From NCBI GenBank assembly GCA_011390955.1, contig JAABRM010000037.1, forward strand, positions 1 through 64,000: DNA of 64,000 nt, in the 5' to 3' direction. The notes below the pieces were generated by a model that searched no databases, was not told the origin of the DNA, and was given only the letters and a program-made list of their open reading frames with translations. Below, piece by piece: positions 35,914 to 45,306 of this stretch; position 1 is the stretch's first letter; each line of letters opens with the position of its first letter. The stretch comes from Oscillatoriales cyanobacterium (GTDB lineage Bacteria; Cyanobacteriota; Cyanobacteriia; Cyanobacteriales; Laspinemataceae). Both the position numbers and the translations under genes were made by a program.

Positions 35914-36522
35914 ACAATCTGGTGAGTACACAACGGGTTAAACAACGGGTTAAACAACGAGTTAAACAGCGACATCGCTATCATGTTATCAAGAATTTCA
36001 ACGATGATGCTAGTTGATTCAGTCAGACGATCGGCCTGAAGGGTACAGTCAATGAAAGCAAAAAATCCATTTTTAGGCTGGCTTTTCGAGAACAAGTCCC
36101 GCCGGTAAACCGTACAGGATCTGGGGGACGGTTCTGGTTATAAATATGACTGTACCCGATCTGAATCATTGGGAAAGTTGACATTTTTGGCCTTGACAAA
36201 CGCGATCGCGAATTTTCTAGTCATCAGTTTAATATATTCTTTAAAACTCCTGACATACTTCTGTTAATTTGCCCAAAAAATTACCTCAACTTTTCCAGAT
36301 TAAACCTTAAAATTTTATCGGGAAAAGTTGAGCGGGGTTAGGCTGGGATGCGCCAAGTGTTTTTACCGGATTTTGACGGACTCAAAGCCGCCATTCCCCT
36401 TCATTATAAATGAGGCGATAAATTTGTTAAATCCGCCCCAATTATTTATTGACTAAAAAAGACATTTAATCACTTATTGGCAATCGGTGACAAAAAAATC
36501 AGTCAAAGCTTCCTGCCGAAGG

Positions 36523-36591
36523 CACTGGGTTAATTGCCCCCATTGGTCTCTGGGCGATCGCTTAAGTCCACAGACCCAGGACTACCCAGTG
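36523..36591. other. Nested hairpin, possible small RNA or regulatory structure
   Basis: CACTGGGT (36523-36530) pairs with ACCCAGTG (36584-36591) and encloses a second pair CTGGG / CCCAG (36550-36554 and 36575-36579). The structure is unexplained by a neighbouring gene. It could be a small RNA, a terminator relic or chance. Confidence 0.3.
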
Positions 36592-36693
36592 AGGGTTTAA
36601 ACCGGGCAAAGATTGGGCGAAATCACCGCTAGTTTAATTAAGCATAATTCTGAGTTAGCACCGCTGATTTAACCAAAATTCAAAAGTCTTTAA

Positions 36694-36779
36694 ATAGACT
36701 TCTTGCAAAATTCTAAGAAGCCCCCCTTAAAAAGGGGGCTTGGGGGGATCAATTCGGATTTTTGCACTCTTGTCTAATA
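36694..36779. repeat. G-rich MITE copy
   Basis: ATAGACTTCTTGCAAAA at the left and TTTTTGCACTCTTGTCTAAT at the right are imperfect inverted repeats around AGCCCCCCTTAAAAAGGG and TTGGGGGGATCAA. Length about 86 bp. AATAGACAATTATAGCTTTC directly after it resembles the terminal repeat of the 25273 copy, so two elements may be joined. Confidence 0.75.
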
Positions 36780-37073
36780 GACAATTATAGCTTTCATCGC
36801 CGCGTCCCTCCTCCCAACCCCTCTTAAAACCGCCATCGGATATAAGTTTACTTTTATTGGCTCGATCGCACTATCAAGTTTTTTGAGCATCAAGTAACAA
36901 CTTGGGATATGATCGTTAAGGCGATCGATCGATACTGGATCTGAAACAACATGGAACCCACAAATAATCTGAATTAATCACTAGCTAAACCACCGGGGAT
37001 TAATTTTCACTTGACGGTTAAGCACAATCGTTCAGCCAATAACCAATAACCAATAACCAATAACCAAGAACTT

Positions 37074-38891
37074 ATGAATAATTCTTCAGAAAACTCCAAT
37101 CAAGGCAATATTTTAATCGTTGATGATGTTCCAGATAACTTGAGAGTCCTATCCACTTTACTCAATCACCACGGCTACAAAGTTAGAAATGTGATTAAGG
37201 GGAGTATGGCAATTAGAGTGGCAAAATCAGGGTTTCCTGATGTGATTTTACTGGATATAAATATGCCAGAAATGAATGGCTATGAAGTCTGCGAACTCCT
37301 CAAGTCAGACCCGGATACGGAGGAAATCCCAGTGATTTTTCTCACCGCTTTAGATGAAGTGATGGATAAAGTTAAAGCTTTTCAAGTTGGCGGGGTAGAC
37401 TACATTACGAAACCATTTCAAATTGAAGAAATGGTGGCAAGAATTAATAATCAAATTCAACTAAAAAATGCCAAGACAGAAATTAAAAAGCTTAATCGTG
37501 ACTTAGAACAGCGAGTGAGCGATCGCACCGCTCAATTAGAAGCAGAAATTGTCGAACGCAAAAAAGCCGAAGAAAAACTATCTTTTATGGCTTTACACGA
37601 CCCATTAACGGAACTGCCCAACCGCACGGGTTTGATGGCAAGACTCGATCGAGTTTTTCAGCGAGTTAAAGAAAATTCTGACTATATGTTTGGCTTGTTG
37701 TTTCTGGATTGCGATCGCTTTAAAGTGGTGAATGATTCTCTGGGTCATTTAGTCGGAGACCAACTATTAAAAGCCCTGGCGCAAAGACTACAACTTTGCA
37801 TCAAGTCTAGCGATATTATGGCTCGTTTTGGCGGCGATGAATTTGTGATTATTTTAGATGATATTAAAAATTTAGAAAATGCAATTGAAATGACGGAGCA
37901 GATCCTCAATCAATTGTCTTTGCCATTTTATTTAAATGACCATGAGATTTTTATCGGCGCCAGTATTGGCATCGTCCTGGGAACCAAAGAGTATCAAGAT
38001 TCCAGTCATTTATTGCGCGATGCTGATATTGCCATGTATCAAGCTAAAGCCAGTAATAAAACCAGTTATAAAGTTTTCGATAGAGAAATGCGCGATCGGG
38101 CGGTACAGCGGCTACAGCTAGAAACGGACTTGAGAAAGGCGATCGAACGACAAGAGTTTGTGGTGAATTATCAACCAATTATTAATTTAAAAACTGGCAA
38201 AATTATGGGGTTTGAAGCCTTAGTTCGTTGGCAGCACCGAGAGCGAGGATTGATCTCTCCCGCTGACTTTATCCCCATTGCCGAAGAAACAGGTTTAATT
38301 GTCGCCATTGACCGTTGGGTCTTGCAACAAGCTTGTCATCAACTCCGGGTGTGGCAGAGAGAAATTCCTCAAGCTTTCCCGTTGAGCATCAGTAGTAACT
38401 TATCGGTGCAACAGTTTACTCAAACAGACTTAATGCAACAAATAGATCGCGTTCTGTCTGAGACTGAACTTGATAGTCAATACTTAAAATTAGAGATTAC
38501 CGAAAGCGCCCTAATTGAGAACGATCGGTTAGCCCAAACCATGCTGGAACAGTTTAAAAAGCGTCACGTTCTCGTGAGTATTGACGATTTTGGCACGGGT
38601 TATTCTTCTTTGAGTTACTTGCATCGTTTTCCCGTGGATACTTTAAAAATTGACCGTTCTTTTATTTGTCGCATGGGTGAACTGGGTGATGATGGCTCGT
38701 CTATTGTCGATGCGATCGTCACCTTAGCCCATCATTTAGGCATGGACGTGGTAGCGGAAGGGGTGGAAACAAAGGATCAACTTGCCTACTTGCGTTTAAT
38801 TGGCTGTGAAGCCGCTCAAGGTTATTTTTTCTCTAAACCTTTAAGTAGCGAATTGGCTACAGAATTACTGAGCAAATATCCTGAGTGGTAA
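37074..38891 (+). CDS. Response regulator with GGDEF and EAL domains
   Basis: A 605-residue c-di-GMP signalling protein. Residues 10-130 form a receiver domain (phospho-acceptor Asp61 in LLDINMPEMNG, conserved Lys in YITKPF). A coiled-coil linker (about 130-170) leads to GGDEF (active GGDEF motif 253-257; the inhibitory RxxD site is replaced by KSSD), then EAL (EALVRW 381-386, catalytic loop IDDFGTGYSSLSYL 503-516). Both catalytic motifs are intact, so it may be bifunctional. It sits just upstream of two further signalling genes, separated by repeats. Confidence 0.92.
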   Translation: MNNSSENSNQGNILIVDDVPDNLRVLSTLLNHHGYKVRNVIKGSMAIRVAKSGFPDVILLDINMPEMNGYEVCELLKSDPDTEEIPVIFLTALDEVMDKVKAFQVGGVDYITKPFQIEEMVARINNQIQLKNAKTEIKKLNRDLEQRVSDRTAQLEAEIVERKKAEEKLSFMALHDPLTELPNRTGLMARLDRVFQRVKENSDYMFGLLFLDCDRFKVVNDSLGHLVGDQLLKALAQRLQLCIKSSDIMARFGGDEFVIILDDIKNLENAIEMTEQILNQLSLPFYLNDHEIFIGASIGIVLGTKEYQDSSHLLRDADIAMYQAKASNKTSYKVFDREMRDRAVQRLQLETDLRKAIERQEFVVNYQPIINLKTGKIMGFEALVRWQHRERGLISPADFIPIAEETGLIVAIDRWVLQQACHQLRVWQREIPQAFPLSISSNLSVQQFTQTDLMQQIDRVLSETELDSQYLKLEITESALIENDRLAQTMLEQFKKRHVLVSIDDFGTGYSSLSYLHRFPVDTLKIDRSFICRMGELGDDGSSIVDAIVTLAHHLGMDVVAEGVETKDQLAYLRLIGCEAAQGYFFSKPLSSELATELLSKYPEW

Positions 38892-38899
38892 ATTATCAT

Positions 38900-39285
38900 A
38901 TTTCTTACGGGTGGGGAAGCGGAGGGTGGGGAAGCGGAGGGGCAGAGGAGCAGAGGAGCAGAGGAGCAGAGGAGCAGAGGAGCCGCCAATCGAGCGGGGG
39001 AGCGCGGGGGCAGAGGAGCGGGGGTGCAGAGGGGAAAGTGAATAGTCATAAGTAGGTGAACATAATTAATTGCACTTTTCTTTCCCCGCCGATAGACTGT
39101 GGATTCCCGCCTTCGCGGGAATGACAGTTTTTCTTCTCATGGGGTATCTAGTGCATTTATTTCTGCCCGTAAACTTACCTATTTTCACTTTTCACTTTCC
39201 CCAACCAACAACCAACAACAAACAACAACCAACAACCAACAACCAACAACCAACAACCAACAACAACCAACCAACAACAAATAGC
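38900..39285. repeat. GCAGAGGAGCAGAGGA tandem repeat and AACAACC block
   Basis: GCGGAGGGTGGGGAAGCGGAG is followed by about four GAGGAGCAGA units (38939-38985). A CCCGCCTTCGCGGGAATGAC repeat lies at 39105-39124. From 39203 AACAACCAACAACC units run nearly to the next start codon. No gene is supported. Confidence 0.75.
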
Positions 39286-39297
39286 TAAGGTAAAAAA

Positions 39298-42200
39298 ATG
39301 TTAACCATTGCGGGCTGTCGAATCATTGAATTATTGTCGGAAAATCACAATTCTTTAGTCTATCGTGGCTATCGGCTGGCCGATCGGCAGCCCATTGTCT
39401 TAAAAATGATCAAAGACCCTTATCCCGATCCAGAACGTTTGGCGGCATTTAAACAAGAATATGAAATATTGCGCCGCTTAAATATTGAGGGAGCGATCGA
39501 AGCTTATCGCTTAGAAACTGGGGAACAACAAAGGCTGATTATGCTCCTAGAGGATTTTGGCGGACAGTCTCTGGCGGCCTTAAAATTAGCAGGCAAATTA
39601 GCGATCGCAGATTTTCTGAAATTCGGGATTTCAATTACCGAAACATTAGGCAAAATCCACGCTAAAAATATTATCCATCAAGACATTAACTTATTTAATT
39701 TAGTTTTAAATCCTGAAACAAAGACGATTAAAATTATCGATTTTAGTATCGCAATAATTGAATATAGGAAAAATTTAAACTTCGCAGAAAATCATCTCTG
39801 GCAAGGGACTGTTGCTTATATGTCCCCAGAGCAAACGGGACGCATCAATCGATCCATTGATATTAGAACTGATTTTTATTCTTTGGGCGTGACATTTTAT
39901 GAATTATTGACGGGTCAACTTCCTTTTCAGGGAAATGACCTGTCCATAATTCACGGTCATATTGCCAAACAACCGACTCCACCACACCAGGTTAACCCAG
40001 CAATTCCACCAGGTATTTCCAGCATTATTATGAAAATGCTGGCCAAAGATCCTGAAGATAGATACCAAAGTGCTTGGGGCATTCAATCAGATTTAGTGAC
40101 TTGTTTGATGCAGCTAGAATCCGGGGGGAAAATCAAAGATATTATTCCCGGTAAAAATGATATTTCCGATAAATTTAAGCTTTCTCAGAAAATTTATGGC
40201 AGAAATAAAGAATTTAAGCAATTAAACGCTAATTTAGACCAATTAGTTGGCCATAAACCCAGAATTTTATCCCTACCCAGGCTGGTCAAGTCGATGATTA
40301 TCGTCACTGGTGATGCGGGGATTGGTAAGTCAGCTTTGGTGCAAGAATTTTATCAACCAATTATTCAAAAGGGGGGTTATTTTATTTCGGGTAAATGCCA
40401 GCCCGATGTTCCGTATTCCCCTCTGATTACAGCGTTGGGCAAATTAATCAATCAACTTTTAAGTGAAAGCAAAGACCAACTGAATCAATGGCGGAATAAA
40501 ATTAGTTTGGCTTTGGGGAATCAACTTCAGCTAACGATCGATCTTATTCCTGATTTGAGTTTGATTCTCGATCGCCCTGAAAAGAATCCTGATTTAGATC
40601 CGGTGGTGTCTCCAGAAATTGTTCAGCAGAGTTTCCTGAATTTGCTGCGCGTTTTTTGTACCGGGGAATACCCTTTGGGCATTTTTTTGGATGATTTACA
40701 ATGGGCTGATGCGGCAACTTTAAAGTTACTTGAGTTAATTATTCCAGATTCAGAAACTTACTATTTATTTGTGATTGCCGCTTATCGTGACAATGAGGTG
40801 AGTCCGTCCGACCCGTTGGCGATCGCCCTGAAAAGAATTAGACAAAAAGGGATTATGCTTCACGAAATCAACGTTTTACCTTTGTGTCTGACTGATATCA
40901 CCGATCTGATTGCGGAAAGTTTTCACTTAGAACGGACAGCGGCAACACCCTTAGCGGCAGTGGTTGAAGAAAAAACCAAGGGCAATCCTTTTTTTATTAA
41001 AGAATTTATCACCGATCTTTATCAGCAAAAGCTGATTCGCTTCGATAGAAATGCTTTGCGTTGGGAATGGGATTTAGCGGCGATCGCCCAATGTGAAATT
41101 ACGGAAAATGTCGTCAATTTCCTGGCGGATCAAATTGTCACCTTGCCAGAACCTACCCAAAAATTATTGCCGGTTGCCGCTTGCATTGGCATGACTTTTG
41201 ACATTTCCACATTGGCGACGCTGACCGAATGCACCGCTACAGAAGTTTTGACCAATCTTTTACCGGCAATTCAAGCCAAATTATTGCTACCCTTGAATGG
41301 TGAATTAAACTACAGCCAGCCCCAGGAAGCAGAAGCGATCGCCCAATATGGGTTTAAATTTCAGCATAAAAAATTGCAAATTATTGCTGAATTTATGAGT
41401 GATTCACACTTAAGAAACTTGACCAAACTGCAAATAGGTCGATTGCTTTTACAGCAAAATCAACCGACTAAAGCCAATATTTTTGAAGTGGTTAACTACT
41501 ACAATCGCGGCATTGCGGTAATTAAAGATCGGCAGGAAAAGATTGATTTGGCAGAATTAAATTTAAGATCGGCTCAAATCGCTAAAGAACAAAATCAATA
41601 TGCAGCAGTTTTTAATTATTTACAAATTGCCAGAAAATTATTAGACGAGCGGATGCGGGAGACTCATCAATCTCTCAGCCAAACTATTTATGTAGAATTA
41701 ATCGAAGCTTACTATGTCCAAGAAAATTTTGCTCAAGCGGAAAACTTGGCCAATCTTGTTTTGCAGCAAGCCAAGAATACAATTGATGTGGTTATATTTT
41801 ATGAAATCAAAATTAAAATTAAGATTTCCCGCCAACAAATGAAGTTGGCTTGGCAAACGGGGCTCTATGTTTTAGAACAATTGGGCGTACATCTGGTAAA
41901 ATCTCTCAGTTCACTACCCCCCATAGAAGAACTGGAAAATTTACCCAATATCGCCGATGACTATAAACAAATAGCTTTGCGGATTTTAACCCTTTTATAT
42001 ATGCCAGTGCAGGCGATCGCCCCGGATCGATTATCCTCTCTGGCTCAGACAATGGTCAATCTCTGCATGACTTATGGCAATTGTGCAGAAGCGGCTTTTG
42101 CTTATGTCTTGTATGGGGTCATTCTCTGCGAAAAAATGCTTAACTTTGAATTAGGTTATCAAGTTGGAGAACTGGCTTTAAGAATTTTAGACCGCTATCA

Positions 42201-45200
42201 TAATCCTCAAGTTAGCTATATGGTATTAAAGTTATTTAATGCCAAAATACGGATTTTTAAACAGCCCGCTAAATTAGCAGTCAAAGATTTCCGCAAGCTG
42301 CTTAAGGCCGAAACAAGCTTGAAGCAGATGCCAAATTGTTGTGAAGCTGAATTACTTTATAATTTTGGTCAATTTTTCATCGGGAGATTAAAAATTCGGT
42401 TCACCCAATTTGCGGAAAATCCGCTGAATGATGCCGGTGAAGCTTCCTTGCATAAATACTTTAACAGCATTTGGCCAAATCTAGTCTGGATATTTTTAAA
42501 TAAACCGGAAAATCATTCGGAAAATCAAGAAATAATTACGTTTTGGAGTCAGGCAGAACAATTGCCAGAATCGGAAAAAACTTATTTGCATCAGCGGGGA
42601 TTGTTTAATTTCCATCTAGCTCAAACTATTGTAGCATTCGGGTTTAAAAATTACGCTGCCGCAGTCAACCATGCAATTTTAGCCGCCAACTATCAACCAG
42701 CAGCGGAAAGTGGATTGGCGATCGCTACCCATAAATTTTACAGTTCTTTAGCTATGTTAGCGCAATTATCTCATCAGGAAATTGACCCCAGCGATCGAGC
42801 AGCTTTTTGGCAAAAAATTGCCGAAAACCAGGAGCAAATGAAAATCTGGGCAGAACACGCGCCGATGAACTTTTTCCATAAATATCAGCTAGTGGAAGCG
42901 GAAAAAGCTAAATGCTTAGGGGAGTATTGGCAAGCCGGATTATTTTACGACCGGGCTATTTCTGAAGCGCAGAAAAATCACTACATTCAAGAAGCTGCAT
43001 TGGGCTATGAATTAGCGGCTGAATTCTATTTTTCCCAAAGCTTGTCAGAAATTGGGCATACTTATTTAATCAAAGCCCATCAGACTTATATCGAGTGGCA
43101 AGGTTGGGGGAAAGTTAAAGATTTAGAATCCCGATATCCAGATTTTTTCGGCGAGTCACCCCGGTTAAGGGAAAACCCGAAAATCCGCTTATCGAAATCG
43201 GAATCATCTCAAACTGGAAGTATTTCTAATCATTTGGATTTAAACGTTATCTTAAAAGCGGCGCAAACCCTATCTAGTGAAATTGTCCTGGAAACCTTAT
43301 TAGAAAAAATGATCCAACTGGTACTAGAAAATGCTGGAGCCCAAAAAGGTTATCTGTTAACCCCTCAAGCAGACCATTGGGTGATTTCCGCTTCCGGTTC
43401 GATCGCACCTAATCAATCGGAGTCCATCCAGGTACAGCCGTCAATTCCCATCGGTGGAGAAAACGATTTCCAGGCAGAAATGGGTTTTTCTAGAGCGATC
43501 GTTAACTATGTGATTCATACCCAAGAAAATCTCGTGTTAAACGATGCCGTCCATGAAGGAAATTTCACCCACGATCCCTATATTTTGCAACATCAGCCTA
43601 AATCCATTTTATGTGCGCCCCTGATTAATCAAGGCAAACTTATGGGGATTCTCTACCTAGAAAATAATCTGGCTACTGGGGCATTTACCGCAGATCGATT
43701 AGAAGTGTTAAAGCTGGTTTCTTCCCAAGCCGCGATCGCTCTGGAAAATGCCCATCTCTATGCTCAATTAGAAGACTATAGTCGCAGTTTAGAACAAAAG
43801 GTCAAACAACGGACTGAAGAATTAGCCCAAGCCACCCGTCAAGCTCAAGCTGCTTCCGAAGCCAAAAGCCTATTTCTAGCCAATATGAGCCATGAATTGC
43901 GGACTCCCCTGAATGCAATTCTCGGCTTTGCTCAAGTAATGAATCGGAGTTCTCATCTGTCACCGGAACATCAAGAAAATCTGCATATTATCATGCGGAG
44001 TGGAGAACACTTGCTTAACCTGATTAATCAAGTCTTAGATTTCTCTAAAATTGAAGCGGGACGCATCACTCTCCATCAGAAAAATTTTGATTTATTTCAG
44101 CTTTTAGACGATCTAGAAGATATGTTTCATCTCAAAGCTGAAGAAAAAATGCTGCAATTAATTTTTCACCGATCGCCAGAAGTTTCTCAGTATATTTTTA
44201 CCGATGAAATTAAATTACGTCAAGTGCTGATTAACTTACTGAATAATGCGATTAAGTTTACCGAATCAGGGGGGGTTTCTCTGCGGGTCAGGGCGGTAGA
44301 TGATTTATCCTTTTCTCATGCTTCTGCCTCTCATGCTTCTGCGTCACATCCCAGTCAGCAATTGCTGTTTGAAGTTGAAGATACGGGCATGGGGATTGCC
44401 CCCGATGAAATTAATAGCCTGTTTCAAGCTTTTACCCAAACTAAAACTGGTCAAGAATCCCAGGAAGGCACAGGTTTAGGATTAGCGCTGAGTGCTTCCT
44501 TTGTCAAATTAATGGGGGGTGAAATTCGGGTTAAATCTGAAGTGGGACATGGCACAACTTTTCAATTTAATATCCAAGTCGATCTGGTGGAACCAGAGCA
44601 AGTTGAACCACAACAACCAGAACGCCAAATTCTCTGCCTAGAACCGAATCAACCCCCCTATCGAATTTTAATTGTGGATGATAAGCCAGACAATCGTCAA
44701 CTATTAGTTAAACTTCTTAGTCCCCTGGGATTTGAAGTCCAAACTGCTACCAATGGGCAGGAAGCTATTCAAGTCTGGGAAAGTTTCTCCCCGGATTTGG
44801 TTTGGATGGATTTACGGATGCCGGTGATGAATGGCTATGAAGCTACCGAAAGAATCAAAGCGAGTCCCAAAGGTAAAGAGACGGTGATTATTGCCCTGAC
44901 TGCGAGTATCTTAGAAGAAGAACGGAGTCTGATTTTTGCAGCGGGTTGTGATGATTTGGTTTACAAGCCTTTTCGCCCCCAAACTATTTTTGAGAAAATG
45001 GCGCACTATCTGGGACTCCGTTATATTTATGAAACAACCGCTCCATCTTCCGTGAGTAGTCATGGTTCCGCCCCAAAAACAACCCTAAATCGAGAAATTT
45101 TATCGGTTATGCCTGTGGATTGGGTGGTAAACTTACATCAAGGGGCTCTGGAAGCTGATGCGGATTTTGTCGGTGAACTCATCGAAGAAATCCCAGAATC

Positions 45201-45306
45201 TCAGGCATTACTTGCTCAAGCTATTCAGGGATTAGTCAATAAATTTCAGTTTGAAAAAATTATCGAATTAACCGAATTAATTATAAATGAAGAGAAATCA
45301 AGCTGA
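39298..45306 (+). CDS. Giant hybrid Ser/Thr kinase - ATPase - histidine kinase - receiver
   Basis: A 2002-residue multi-sensor signal-transduction kinase. Domains in order: Hanks-type Ser/Thr kinase (about residues 1-270; catalytic loop HQDINLFNL and DFS in place of DFG), an AAA-type ATPase (Walker A TGDAGIGKSALV, about 345), a long helical TPR-like section (about 700-1290), GAF (about 1330-1480), HisKA (phospho-acceptor in ANMSHELRTP), HATPase (NNAIKF, DTGMGI, GTGLGLALS) and receiver (MDLRMPVMNGYEA). The architecture is known from cyanobacteria. Its 3' end overlaps the next gene by 20 bases, so they are cotranscribed and probably functionally linked. Confidence 0.93.
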   Translation: MLTIAGCRIIELLSENHNSLVYRGYRLADRQPIVLKMIKDPYPDPERLAAFKQEYEILRRLNIEGAIEAYRLETGEQQRLIMLLEDFGGQSLAALKLAGKLAIADFLKFGISITETLGKIHAKNIIHQDINLFNLVLNPETKTIKIIDFSIAIIEYRKNLNFAENHLWQGTVAYMSPEQTGRINRSIDIRTDFYSLGVTFYELLTGQLPFQGNDLSIIHGHIAKQPTPPHQVNPAIPPGISSIIMKMLAKDPEDRYQSAWGIQSDLVTCLMQLESGGKIKDIIPGKNDISDKFKLSQKIYGRNKEFKQLNANLDQLVGHKPRILSLPRLVKSMIIVTGDAGIGKSALVQEFYQPIIQKGGYFISGKCQPDVPYSPLITALGKLINQLLSESKDQLNQWRNKISLALGNQLQLTIDLIPDLSLILDRPEKNPDLDPVVSPEIVQQSFLNLLRVFCTGEYPLGIFLDDLQWADAATLKLLELIIPDSETYYLFVIAAYRDNEVSPSDPLAIALKRIRQKGIMLHEINVLPLCLTDITDLIAESFHLERTAATPLAAVVEEKTKGNPFFIKEFITDLYQQKLIRFDRNALRWEWDLAAIAQCEITENVVNFLADQIVTLPEPTQKLLPVAACIGMTFDISTLATLTECTATEVLTNLLPAIQAKLLLPLNGELNYSQPQEAEAIAQYGFKFQHKKLQIIAEFMSDSHLRNLTKLQIGRLLLQQNQPTKANIFEVVNYYNRGIAVIKDRQEKIDLAELNLRSAQIAKEQNQYAAVFNYLQIARKLLDERMRETHQSLSQTIYVELIEAYYVQENFAQAENLANLVLQQAKNTIDVVIFYEIKIKIKISRQQMKLAWQTGLYVLEQLGVHLVKSLSSLPPIEELENLPNIADDYKQIALRILTLLYMPVQAIAPDRLSSLAQTMVNLCMTYGNCAEAAFAYVLYGVILCEKMLNFELGYQVGELALRILDRYHNPQVSYMVLKLFNAKIRIFKQPAKLAVKDFRKLLKAETSLKQMPNCCEAELLYNFGQFFIGRLKIRFTQFAENPLNDAGEASLHKYFNSIWPNLVWIFLNKPENHSENQEIITFWSQAEQLPESEKTYLHQRGLFNFHLAQTIVAFGFKNYAAAVNHAILAANYQPAAESGLAIATHKFYSSLAMLAQLSHQEIDPSDRAAFWQKIAENQEQMKIWAEHAPMNFFHKYQLVEAEKAKCLGEYWQAGLFYDRAISEAQKNHYIQEAALGYELAAEFYFSQSLSEIGHTYLIKAHQTYIEWQGWGKVKDLESRYPDFFGESPRLRENPKIRLSKSESSQTGSISNHLDLNVILKAAQTLSSEIVLETLLEKMIQLVLENAGAQKGYLLTPQADHWVISASGSIAPNQSESIQVQPSIPIGGENDFQAEMGFSRAIVNYVIHTQENLVLNDAVHEGNFTHDPYILQHQPKSILCAPLINQGKLMGILYLENNLATGAFTADRLEVLKLVSSQAAIALENAHLYAQLEDYSRSLEQKVKQRTEELAQATRQAQAASEAKSLFLANMSHELRTPLNAILGFAQVMNRSSHLSPEHQENLHIIMRSGEHLLNLINQVLDFSKIEAGRITLHQKNFDLFQLLDDLEDMFHLKAEEKMLQLIFHRSPEVSQYIFTDEIKLRQVLINLLNNAIKFTESGGVSLRVRAVDDLSFSHASASHASASHPSQQLLFEVEDTGMGIAPDEINSLFQAFTQTKTGQESQEGTGLGLALSASFVKLMGGEIRVKSEVGHGTTFQFNIQVDLVEPEQVEPQQPERQILCLEPNQPPYRILIVDDKPDNRQLLVKLLSPLGFEVQTATNGQEAIQVWESFSPDLVWMDLRMPVMNGYEATERIKASPKGKETVIIALTASILEEERSLIFAAGCDDLVYKPFRPQTIFEKMAHYLGLRYIYETTAPSSVSSHGSAPKTTLNREILSVMPVDWVVNLHQGALEADADFVGELIEEIPESQALLAQAIQGLVNKFQFEKIIELTELIINEEKSS

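Larger units (their letters stand above)
35914..37073. other. Long intergenic region
   Basis: About 1160 bases without a supported gene. It starts with three AACAACGGGTTAAAC-type repeats (35930-35966). A nested dyad lies at 36523-36591 (see the separate entry) and a G-rich MITE copy at about 36694-36779. CAATAACCAATAACC units (37033-37065) immediately precede the next start codon. Confidence 0.6.

Noticed and set aside
38822-39049. Minus-strand frame rich in Pro, Ser, Ala and Leu over the GAGGAGCAGA repeats
   Set aside because: Encoded by a tandem repeat and antisense to the end of the EAL gene.
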